From positions 1 to 16,552 of the forward strand of contig DCFS01000265.1 in assembly GCA_002319875.1 (NCBI GenBank): a stretch of DNA of 16,552 nucleotides, given 5' to 3'. The number at the start of each line of letters is the position of its first letter. Positions within the stretch are counted from its first letter, which is position 1. Origin of the DNA: Treponema sp. UBA1798. Lineage in GTDB: Bacteria > Spirochaetota > Spirochaetia > Treponematales > Treponemataceae. Below the pieces are notes generated by a model. It had not been told where the DNA came from and searched no databases. It saw only the letters and a list, made by a program, of their open reading frames with translations. Made by a program: the position numbers and the translations under genes. Shown one piece after another: positions 1-6,265 of this stretch.

Positions 1-1544
1 TCCGGGAAGCGTACATCGTACAGCCACATCCATGTATACACAAAGCAGGCAGCATCGCGTGCATCTTCCAGATAGCTGGTGTCTCCGGTAAAATCATACA
101 TGTCAAGACTTTCGCGGGTCAGGACAGCTGCTGATTCCTTGTCAAACGCATCGGCGTCAAGCGTATCGCCGTAATAATCGGCATTTCTGATCATTTTATG
201 ATAATAATCAGATGCAGAACCTATGGCAGCTGAAAGGTCTTTTTTCAGCCCGGCATCCGCATATTTTATCAGCGCAAGCAGGAATGAAACGATATATGCG
301 CCGTTCGTTCCCCCGGCATTTACGGCTTTACCTTCCGGTGTCCACCAGCGTCCGAAACTGCCGCAATCGTCACGGTTGACGTCTTTTATCTGACAGTTGA
401 TATAAAAACGGGCGACACGCAGGGGCAGTTCTATAAACTGCGGTATTACAATATTCCGGGCAGCCAGTGCTTCGTAAAGTCTGATATATGCAAGCATAGC
501 CTCTCCATTGCAGCGTGCATTTACCAGTCCGCCGTATTCACTGTTTTCGGACACGCCGAGGTACCCTCCCCATTCACTCCGGGAAAGACTGTAATTATCC
601 CGGTAAATGCCGTTATTTCCATCTGCTTCGGCATGAAGAAAATAACGACCTATTGCTTCTGCAAGTTCTGTTTTACCTGCTCTGGCAAATACCCAGGCAC
701 CTTCGATACTCTTTACCAGAAATGAAGCACCGGTAAAATCGTAAACAGGCTGAAGATTTCCATTACCTTTACCCATACGTACAAAAGCCGTACCATCATC
801 CCGGTGCATGTCAGTAAGGAATTCCAGATGACCAAGCTTTGCAGTAACCCACCGGTCCCAGCTGAGCTTTATCCCGTTATTTACCGGAACGAATTCCTCA
901 CGGGAAGTAACGAGTGATGCAAAAATGCGATAGACCGAAAAAAGCGTATTCGGCGCAGGATACGATACATTCTGAATATATAAAAACTGTGTCCTTTCTA
1001 TGCAGAGAGGAGTCTCTTCCGAACAGAAAGCTGCCGTGAATAGTTTCTCTTCAAGTTCAGCCGGAATCTTCCGTGTTTTTCCCTGATAGGAGAACGGACG
1101 CTCCTGTGCAGGTACCTGCATTTCAATTACTGTATGTTCACCTTTTGTATGCGCGGAAACACTTGCAGCGGGACAACCTGAATACTCCGGACCGAGACAA
1201 AAAACACTATAATTGTTCTTTTCGGAAAGCAGCACACAGCCTGGCAACGGAGTCCGTTCTTCCCGGAAAGACAGACCGGTGCGTATCGATCCCCGGGGGA
1301 AAGCTCCCGTGCCGCAGTTGTTTTCGCGATACAGTACGGAAGGTATAAACAGCTCCGGTTCCTTAAATGGTATGGTCAGCGTTGTACGCAGAAGATAACT
1401 TCCCGGTCTGGTTATCCGCCACGCTGTTTTTATTACAGTAAGGTTCTTCTCTGCAACAGATAATAACAGAGTACCTTCACAACCGGAATATTCAGTCATT
1501 GAAAAATCCACATTCATGCCGGAAACACACTGTCTTATCTCCAT
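1..1544 (-). CDS. Large protein of unknown function, six-hairpin-glycosidase-like (3' end outside window)
   Basis: An uninterrupted reading frame of 514 codons runs from ATG at 1544 down to the window edge without a stop, so the gene is partial at its C-terminus. The start is supported by AAGGGG about 9 nt upstream, inside the end of the preceding permease gene, with only 6 bp between the two genes. There is no obvious signal peptide or membrane segment, so it is probably cytoplasmic. The N-terminal ~200 residues look beta-rich. The rest is helical and rich in Trp/Tyr, including a Gly/Trp-rich stretch (FGRWWTPEG, then GGTNGAY, roughly residues 395-415), as is common in alpha/alpha-barrel glycosidases. 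As last gene of a sugar-uptake operon it may act on the imported saccharide. That role is inferred from context; I do not recognise a named family. Confidence 0.8.
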   Translation of the reverse strand, partial: MEIRQCVSGMNVDFSMTEYSGCEGTLLLSVAEKNLTVIKTAWRITRPGSYLLRTTLTIPFKEPELFIPSVLYRENNCGTGAFPRGSIRTGLSFREERTPLPGCVLLSEKNNYSVFCLGPEYSGCPAASVSAHTKGEHTVIEMQVPAQERPFSYQGKTRKIPAELEEKLFTAAFCSEETPLCIERTQFLYIQNVSYPAPNTLFSVYRIFASLVTSREEFVPVNNGIKLSWDRWVTAKLGHLEFLTDMHRDDGTAFVRMGKGNGNLQPVYDFTGASFLVKSIEGAWVFARAGKTELAEAIGRYFLHAEADGNNGIYRDNYSLSRSEWGGYLGVSENSEYGGLVNARCNGEAMLAYIRLYEALAARNIVIPQFIELPLRVARFYINCQIKDVNRDDCGSFGRWWTPEGKAVNAGGTNGAYIVSFLLALIKYADAGLKKDLSAAIGSASDYYHKMIRNADYYGDTLDADAFDKESAAVLTRESLDMYDFTGDTSYLEDARDAACFVYTWMWLYDVRFP

Positions 1545-1550
1545 AGGAAA

Positions 1551-2360
1551 CTACCCCTTGATGCCTGTCATGGCGAGCCCCGCGACAATCTGCTTGCGGA
1601 ATACCGCATAGAATATAAACTGCGGTATTGAAGCTATAAGCGCTCCGGCCATGATCATTGCATATTCAGTTCCGTGAGTACCCTGGAAATTAGCGATACC
1701 TACGGTAATGGTATATTTTATGGAATCACTTACCGCAATAAGCGGCCACAAAAAATCATTCCATGCATTTATAAAGGAAATGATAATCGTCGTTACCATA
1801 GCAGCCTTGCCGATCGGAATCATAATCTGTATGAAAGTCGTAAAACGGCTGGCACCGTCGATAAAAGCGGCTTCTTCAAGAGCCGCAGGAACACCTTCGT
1901 AAAACTGCTTGATAATAAACACACCGACAGGCATGGCAAGCCGCGGAAGCAGTACCGCCCCGAGTGTATTCAGTATACCGTATGCATTGAATTGCATATA
2001 CAACGGTATGATTATTACCTGAAACGGAATCATCATGGCAGCCATTACAAGCCAGAATACTATTTTACGCCCACGAAACGGAATACGTGCGAGTGCATAG
2101 GCAATAGGCATATCAAGCAGTATTGTTCCGGCTGTGACGGTAAAAGAAACAATGAAGGAATTCAGCAGCCAGGGAAAAATGTCTGTCGAGGAAAAAGCTT
2201 TCGCATAGTTCAGCAGTGTAGGATTTACCGGCAGCAGATGAATACTGTCTGCCATAACATCCTGTTCCTGTTTAAGTGACGTTACAATTAACCAGAACAG
2301 GGGGAACATCCAGATGACAAGAAAGAAAAGTATCAGCAGGTTCAGAATACGTTTTTTCAT
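1551..2360 (-). CDS. Sugar ABC transporter permease, MalG/CUT1 type
   Basis: A 269-residue inner-membrane permease of the carbohydrate-uptake-1 (MalG/LacG/UgpE) family, forming half of the translocation channel with the MalF-like protein encoded just upstream. It has an N-terminal membrane helix (about residues 7-28), several further hydrophobic segments, and the cytoplasmic EAA loop that docks the ATPase at residues ~162-183 (EEAAFIDGA...IPIGK). Its length is normal for MalG-type permeases. The start ATG overlaps the upstream permease stop by 4 bp (ATGA arrangement) and is preceded by GGGAGG, indicating translational coupling. The transported sugar cannot be told from sequence. The family call is firm. 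Confidence 0.95.
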   Translation of the reverse strand: MKKRILNLLILFFLVIWMFPLFWLIVTSLKQEQDVMADSIHLLPVNPTLLNYAKAFSSTDIFPWLLNSFIVSFTVTAGTILLDMPIAYALARIPFRGRKIVFWLVMAAMMIPFQVIIIPLYMQFNAYGILNTLGAVLLPRLAMPVGVFIIKQFYEGVPAALEEAAFIDGASRFTTFIQIMIPIGKAAMVTTIIISFINAWNDFLWPLIAVSDSIKYTITVGIANFQGTHGTEYAMIMAGALIASIPQFIFYAVFRKQIVAGLAMTGIKG

Positions 2361-3226
2361 TGTTCCTCCCTTCCCAGTACCGTATACTGGACAAGCGATA
2401 TGATCATGATGATAAAAAACAGCACATAGGCCATGGCAGATGAATACCCCATCTTGAAATATTTAAATCCGTTTTCATAGATATACTGTACCAGTACGCG
2501 GGTTGAACCATGAGGGCCGCCACCCGTCATGACATATACCTGACCGAAGATGTTGAACGATGCAATAACCTGCAGTATCAGGCACAGAATCGTCGCAGGC
2601 CGTACAAGCGGAAGCGTTATATGGAATACCGTCTGTATATAATTTGCTCCGTCTATTTTTACCGCATCATAAATCTCAGGGGAAATCTGTTTTATTCCGG
2701 CAGAAAAAAGTATCATGTTGAATCCTGCCGTCCACCAGACAGTTGTAATCACAATCGACCACATGGCAGGTACTGTCTCTGTCAGCCAGCTGACAGGTTT
2801 TCCGCCGCAAACCTGTATAAACTGATTTACGATACCGTAATTTTTCTGCAGAAGCCATGCCCACAGCGTACCGATTACGGTTATGGAAAGAATGTAGGGG
2901 ATGAAAAATACATTTTCCGAAATGCCCCTGTACAGGGAATTTGAAGTAACAAGCAGCGCCATAAGAAAACCGGTTACAAGCAGAATCGGTGTAGACACAA
3001 TAACGAACAGAAACGTATGCCACAGGCTCGAATAAAACGAAGCATCCTTAAACAGCTTTATATAATTTCCCACCCCGGCCCAGCGCCGGGTTGAAAGAAT
3101 GTCCCAGTCGAAAAAACTGATAAAAAACCCAAACAGCATGGGAAAAACGAGAAAAAGGCCGAACACGAGCAGAAACGGCAGACAGAACAGCAAACCGTCT
3201 TTGGTATCAGAATTACCGGGTATCAT
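2357..3226 (-). CDS. Sugar ABC transporter permease, MalF/CUT1 type
   Basis: A 289-residue inner-membrane permease of the MalF/LacF/UgpA family, partner of the MalG-like permease. About six hydrophobic segments are visible, the first at residues ~11-38. The EAA loop lies at ~186-210 (IYDAVKIDGAN...LPLVRP) and contacts the nucleotide-binding subunit. It lacks the long periplasmic P2 domain of E. coli MalF, as is usual for short CUT1 permeases. A good Shine-Dalgarno (AAGGAG) lies 4-5 nt before ATG. The gene is separated from the upstream binding-protein gene by 192 bp holding two hairpins, which suggests that permease expression is reduced relative to the binding protein. Confidence 0.95.
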   Translation of the reverse strand: MIPGNSDTKDGLLFCLPFLLVFGLFLVFPMLFGFFISFFDWDILSTRRWAGVGNYIKLFKDASFYSSLWHTFLFVIVSTPILLVTGFLMALLVTSNSLYRGISENVFFIPYILSITVIGTLWAWLLQKNYGIVNQFIQVCGGKPVSWLTETVPAMWSIVITTVWWTAGFNMILFSAGIKQISPEIYDAVKIDGANYIQTVFHITLPLVRPATILCLILQVIASFNIFGQVYVMTGGGPHGSTRVLVQYIYENGFKYFKMGYSSAMAYVLFFIIMIISLVQYTVLGREEQ

Positions 3227-3270
3227 GTTACTCCTTAAAAAAAATCAGCAAGAAAACACTGAATCAACAA

Positions 3271-3290
3271 CCCCGCCGCAAGCAGCGGGG
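3271..3290 (-). terminator. Stem-loop between binding-protein and permease genes (attenuator or mRNA-stability element)
   Basis: On the minus strand CCCCGCTG pairs with CGGCGGGG around a CTTG loop: an 8-bp stem with one wobble pair. The sequence after it (TTGTTGATTC) is only mildly T-rich, so it is a weak or partial terminator at best. It lies 45 nt upstream of the MalF-like start codon. Confidence 0.5.
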
Positions 3291-3363
3291 TATTAAATCC
3301 TCCGCACGAATAGAGCATATGCATTATTCAGTGTTAACAGATTTTAAACGCCATCCAGCAGCA

Positions 3364-3387
3364 GGGGCTGTGAAACAGGACAGCCCC
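3364..3387 (-). other. Perfect 8-bp stem-loop just downstream of the binding-protein gene
   Basis: GGGGCTGT and ACAGCCCC form a perfect inverted repeat with an 8-nt loop, 31 bp after the binding-protein stop codon. No T-tract follows on the minus strand, so a 3'-end-protecting role is more likely than termination. In maltose-type operons, hairpins at this position are known to keep the binding protein more abundant than the permeases. The application to this operon is inference. Confidence 0.5.
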
Positions 3388-3418
3388 GTGAAAAATGGTC
3401 ATAAATCATACCGGCAGA

Positions 3419-4675
3419 TCAGTAACCGGCTAGTATTTCGTTTACTTTCTTTTCCATATCGGCAGCAGCCTGATCAGCATTCTGATTTTTCGCAACGGCA
3501 GCTTCAAGGAGATCCGACAGGTTATCATAGATTTCCTGCCAGGCCGGTGTATTCGGGGCCGGGATCACGGATTCTGCAGCAGTAACATAATCTGCACGGT
3601 ACGGCAGAGTCTTAAAGGAAGCCTTATTGCGTACGGAAAGTCTTGTAGGAATATGACCTGCTTTAGCCCACATATCGCCGTGTTCTGTCATCCACAGGAT
3701 AAATTTCACTGCAGCTTCAACTTTTTCCTGGTCCATTTTTTTCTGGACAGGAATCGCGAACGTATGAGAACCTGCCCATGCACCCGGTTTTCCCCACAAC
3801 GCCGGGAACGGGACCGCATCGAAGTTCAAACCCTTCTGCTGCTCAAATGTACCTGTTGCCCATACGCCGTTGAAATAAAATGCGGTCTTTCCGAGCCTGA
3901 AATCCGTCATGGCGGAATCGTAGTCGTATCCCTTGGGAGTAACGCCATATTTGTTGACTATGTCGACAAGCCCCTGTATAACTTTTTTGCCGTTACTGTT
4001 ATTGAACGCTGCTTTTTTACAGTCTGCCGTAAGTACACTGCCGCCAAGCTGTCCCATTCCGGAAATAAATGAGCGGGCCAGTGTATAAGCCTTATAAGTC
4101 GCCGTTGTATTATCGATTCCAAGACCGATTGCTCCGGTTTTGTCCCGGACCGTTTTCGCTGCAGCCATCAGTTCGTCGAATGACTGCGGTATTTTTGTAA
4201 TACCGGCTTTTGCAAGCAGATCCTTGTTGTAGTACATGATGAGCGGATGCACGTCGAGCGGCAGAGAATACAATTTACCGTTAAAACGGCAGGCTTCCAG
4301 AGGAGCAGGAACGAAATCGTTCAGCGGAGCATTTATTTTTTTCAGTACATCGTCGAGCGGATACAGTGCACCGCTCTTTACGTACGGGAGCATACTGTCA
4401 CGATGTACGACAACAACATCAGGCGCATTTCTGCTTGCAAGCGCCGTTGTCAGCTTTGTATAATAATCAGTGTATTTGGCGGGGTCATTTTTCAGCTGAA
4501 TGTCAGAATGAGTCTTGTTGAACTCATCTATCATCGCATTGAAAAAATCTCCATCGCCGCCGGTAAACAGCGACCAGAAGGTTACAACGACAGGTCCCTT
4601 TGACTCAGCATACACGGCCGGGATACTGCAGGCCAGCAAAAACGCGGCGCAGACGGTACTTATTAATTTTTTCAT
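3419..4675 (-). CDS. Extracellular sugar-binding protein of the ABC transporter (family 1)
   Basis: A 418-residue solute-binding protein of the MalE/UgpB-like family that captures a carbohydrate outside the cytoplasmic membrane and delivers it to the two permeases. The N-terminus is a classical signal peptide: KK, then a hydrophobic core, then VYA before E24. An LLAC at residues 13-16 could alternatively serve as a loose spirochaete-type lipobox, so both a free periplasmic and a lipid-anchored form are possible. The mature part begins with VVVTFWSLFTGGDG, typical of the family, and later has NAPDVVVVHRD and a long alpha/beta body. AGGAGG lies 6-7 nt before ATG. The gene follows lacI by 22 bp with no room for a separate promoter. 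Substrate unknown. Confidence 0.95.
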   Translation of the reverse strand: MKKLISTVCAAFLLACSIPAVYAESKGPVVVTFWSLFTGGDGDFFNAMIDEFNKTHSDIQLKNDPAKYTDYYTKLTTALASRNAPDVVVVHRDSMLPYVKSGALYPLDDVLKKINAPLNDFVPAPLEACRFNGKLYSLPLDVHPLIMYYNKDLLAKAGITKIPQSFDELMAAAKTVRDKTGAIGLGIDNTTATYKAYTLARSFISGMGQLGGSVLTADCKKAAFNNSNGKKVIQGLVDIVNKYGVTPKGYDYDSAMTDFRLGKTAFYFNGVWATGTFEQQKGLNFDAVPFPALWGKPGAWAGSHTFAIPVQKKMDQEKVEAAVKFILWMTEHGDMWAKAGHIPTRLSVRNKASFKTLPYRADYVTAAESVIPAPNTPAWQEIYDNLSDLLEAAVAKNQNADQAAADMEKKVNEILAGY

Positions 4676-4697
4676 GAAGTTCCTCCTTTATTTGAAC

Positions 4698-5711
4698 TCA
4701 TGTATGAACGGGTCTATTTCTGGTAGACTCCCTGAATATCAGACGCGTATCAAGATTTCTGGTCTCGTACGGCAGTTCACTGTTTCTTATGTGACGGATC
4801 AGTTCAAGTACGGCTTCTTTTCCCAGCCGGTATTTAGGAACTTCAACAGTAGTCAGCCGGGGCTGCATATACTGCGAGATGGAAAGATTGTCACAGCCCG
4901 CGACCTCCATCGTTTCCGGTACTGAAAGATTGTTTTCATAAAGAGACTTCAGGACTCCCATCGCTACGAGGTCGTTAAAACAGACTATCGCAGTAAAATC
5001 AGCCTGAAGTTTCAGCATTCTGTTGACAGTACCGTATCCGTCATCTATATGTCCGTCCGTCTTTATTATCAAAGACTTGTCCGGTTCCTTCCCTGCTCTT
5101 TTATACGCATTGACATATCCGCACAAACGGTCAAGGGAATTGCTGATACTCTCCGGACCGGTAATATACAAAATGCGGTTGTGCCCGTTTTCAAGCAGCC
5201 ATGTAACAATCTGATCCGTACTTTCCTTGTCCCGGTGCAATATCGAATGATTTTCAAGACCACGTACCTTGCGGCCTGCAAATATGTACGGTACAGGAAG
5301 CTCCATGTACAGTTTCCGCGTCGTATCTTCGTCGTAGAGAGGAATGCTTATGATACCGTCTACCTGCCGCCCCTGCAGCGTTTTTATTGCCGCACATTCG
5401 TTCTCAGCCTTCTCTTCGGTATTCATCAAAAGGATATGATATCCGTACTGTTTTGCAGTATCCTCGACACCGAGAATCACTTCTGCAAAAAAAGGATTGG
5501 AAGAATCGGCAGAAATTACGCCCAGAATATGGGTGTTGTGTGAACGCATACTTGAAGCGGCATAGTTAGGTACATATCCGAGCCTGGCTGCTACTTCTTT
5601 TATTTGTGTGCTGGTCTGCATACTTATACGTTCATCGCCACGCAAAACACGTGACACCGTATTTATAGAAAATCCCGTTTCATCAGCGATCTGTGAAAGT
5701 GTTACATTCAT
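4698..5711 (-). CDS. LacI-family transcriptional regulator, probable repressor of the sugar operon
   Basis: A 337-residue LacI/GalR-type regulator. The DNA-binding domain is at residues ~1-46 (VTLSQIADETGFSINTVSRVLRG), followed by the hinge helix (PNYAASSMRS), where the usual minor-groove leucine appears to be methionine. The rest is a periplasmic-binding-protein-like effector domain with typical segments (DGIISIPL, VPYIFAGR, FNDLVAMGVLK, VAGCDN). The start is fixed by the family's N-terminus, yet no good Shine-Dalgarno is seen: the 15 nt before ATG are almost entirely a palindrome. It is first in the operon and overlaps its own probable operator, so it likely autoregulates itself together with the transporter. 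The effector is probably the imported sugar or a derivative. Confidence 0.95.
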   Translation of the reverse strand: MNVTLSQIADETGFSINTVSRVLRGDERISMQTSTQIKEVAARLGYVPNYAASSMRSHNTHILGVISADSSNPFFAEVILGVEDTAKQYGYHILLMNTEEKAENECAAIKTLQGRQVDGIISIPLYDEDTTRKLYMELPVPYIFAGRKVRGLENHSILHRDKESTDQIVTWLLENGHNRILYITGPESISNSLDRLCGYVNAYKRAGKEPDKSLIIKTDGHIDDGYGTVNRMLKLQADFTAIVCFNDLVAMGVLKSLYENNLSVPETMEVAGCDNLSISQYMQPRLTTVEVPKYRLGKEAVLELIRHIRNSELPYETRNLDTRLIFRESTRNRPVHT

Positions 5712-5712
5712 T

Positions 5713-5726
5713 GATTAACGTTAATC
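5713..5726. promoter_or_regulatory. LacI-type operator O1
   Basis: GATTAACGTTAATC is a perfect 14-bp palindrome with a central CG, the hallmark of LacI/GalR operators. It lies 1 bp upstream of the lacI start codon, so a bound repressor would block the promoter or the start of transcription. Assignment to the adjacent lacI product is inference from position and from the second copy. Confidence 0.8.
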
Positions 5727-5746
5727 CTAAAATACTGATTTGTCAA
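5718..5746 (-). promoter_or_regulatory. Candidate sigma-70 promoter of the lacI-sugar transport operon
   Basis: On the minus strand a perfect TTGACA at 5746-5741 is followed, after 17 nt, by TAACGT at 5723-5718, which keeps the T, A and final T most conserved in -10 elements. The -10 lies inside operator O1. Transcription would then begin at about the lacI ATG, implying a leaderless message. A TATAAA at about 5785-5780 is an alternative -10 further upstream without a convincing -35. Confidence 0.45.
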
Positions 5747-5785
5747 ACAATATTTTGTAATTTATCTCAATTTCAGCGTTTATAA

Positions 5786-5799
5786 GATTAACGTTAATT
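5786..5799. promoter_or_regulatory. LacI-type operator O2
   Basis: A second copy of the 12-bp palindrome ATTAACGTTAAT at 5787-5798 (GATTAACGTTAATT with flanks), centred 73 bp from O1. That distance is about seven turns of B-DNA, so both sites face the same side and a repressor could loop the promoter between them. The near-identity of the two copies supports a shared regulator. Confidence 0.75.
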
Positions 5800-5825
5800 T
5801 TTTAATTACTAAAAAAAATTGTAAT

Positions 5826-5864
5826 CTAAAAAAAAAAGAAAATTTCTGGTATAAAGAAAACCAG
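5826..5864 (-). terminator. Weak terminator-like hairpin with long T-tract
   Basis: On the minus strand CTGGT and ACCAG can pair across a 9-nt loop, followed within a few bases by a T-rich run (TTTTCTTTTTTTTTT). The stem is only 5 bp, so the call is tentative. It could stop read-through from the SPOR-protein operon before it reaches the lacI promoter. The T-run may simply be an AT-rich upstream promoter element. Confidence 0.25.
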
Positions 5865-5939
5865 CCAACTTTGCCGATGTACGTGAAAAAGTCAGACAGT
5901 AGCAGAAATATGAATGTAAGCCAGGAAAATTAAACAAAA

Positions 5940-6150
5940 ATGAGGCAGCCCTCAGAAATAAGCGGATATACATCAGAAACTGAGACAGTAATCGACATAA
6001 CAGACATCAAATCCGGAAGCGCTACTGCGTATCTGATGACAGTCATGGATATGTATTTTTGCTGGAGATACTGAAATGACGCGTATTAAAGACAACAAAG
6101 GCATTCTGTTATGCAACGACTGCCGATCTGATACTATTTACATAGACTAG
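5940..6150 (+). pseudogene. Decayed IS3-like transposase (rve integrase) fragment
   Basis: Two short frames on the plus strand resemble separated pieces of an IS3-type transposase. The first (5940-6074, 44 residues) contains IDITDIKSGS followed by AYLMTVMDMY and a Trp, matching the TDIT...YL.V.D....GW block around the first catalytic Asp. The second (6076-6150, 24 residues) contains GILLCNDCRSDTIY, resembling the HSDRGSQY block around the second catalytic Asp. The ~60 residues normally between them are mostly missing and the frames differ, so this would be a dead remnant. The similarity is by eye and weak. A chance match, or a small expressed protein (GGAG lies 8 nt before the second ATG), cannot be excluded. 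Confidence 0.35.
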
Positions 6151-6153
6151 AAC

Positions 6154-6200
6154 AGCAAAAAGATAAACCGATTCATGACTTGCATGTAGTTATGAATCGG
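6154..6200 (-). terminator. Rho-independent terminator of the SPOR-protein operon
   Basis: On the minus strand CCGATTCATAACT and AGTCATGAATCGG form a 13-bp stem with one A/C mismatch around a 7-nt loop (6168-6200), followed by TTTATCTTTTTGC. It lies 65 bp downstream of the SPOR-protein stop codon. Confidence 0.75.
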
Positions 6201-6265
6201 CATCATTTATTTCTCAGTGCATTCCTTATTACCTGATGCGTCGTGAATATAACCTGCGAATGTCC

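Larger units (their letters stand above)
5712..6265. other. 554-bp intergenic region between lacI and the SPOR-protein gene
   Basis: This stretch contains no intact gene of usual size. Next to lacI it holds two copies of an ATTAACGTTAAT palindrome and a promoter candidate. At 5821-5864 lies a poly-A/poly-T stretch preceded, on the minus strand, by a weak CTGGT...ACCAG hairpin. It then carries a decayed transposase-like stretch (5940-6150) and the terminator of the SPOR-protein gene (6154-6200). I see nothing further in 5865-5939 or 6201-6265. Confidence 0.7.

Noticed and set aside
1674..2279. A 201-codon plus-strand open frame opposite the MalG-like gene
   Set aside because: It lies antisense to a clear permease, has low-complexity basic composition and no family pattern.
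2676..3023. A minus-strand frame inside the MalF-like gene
   Set aside because: It is an alternative frame of a well-supported permease, with no ribosome site or recognisable domain.
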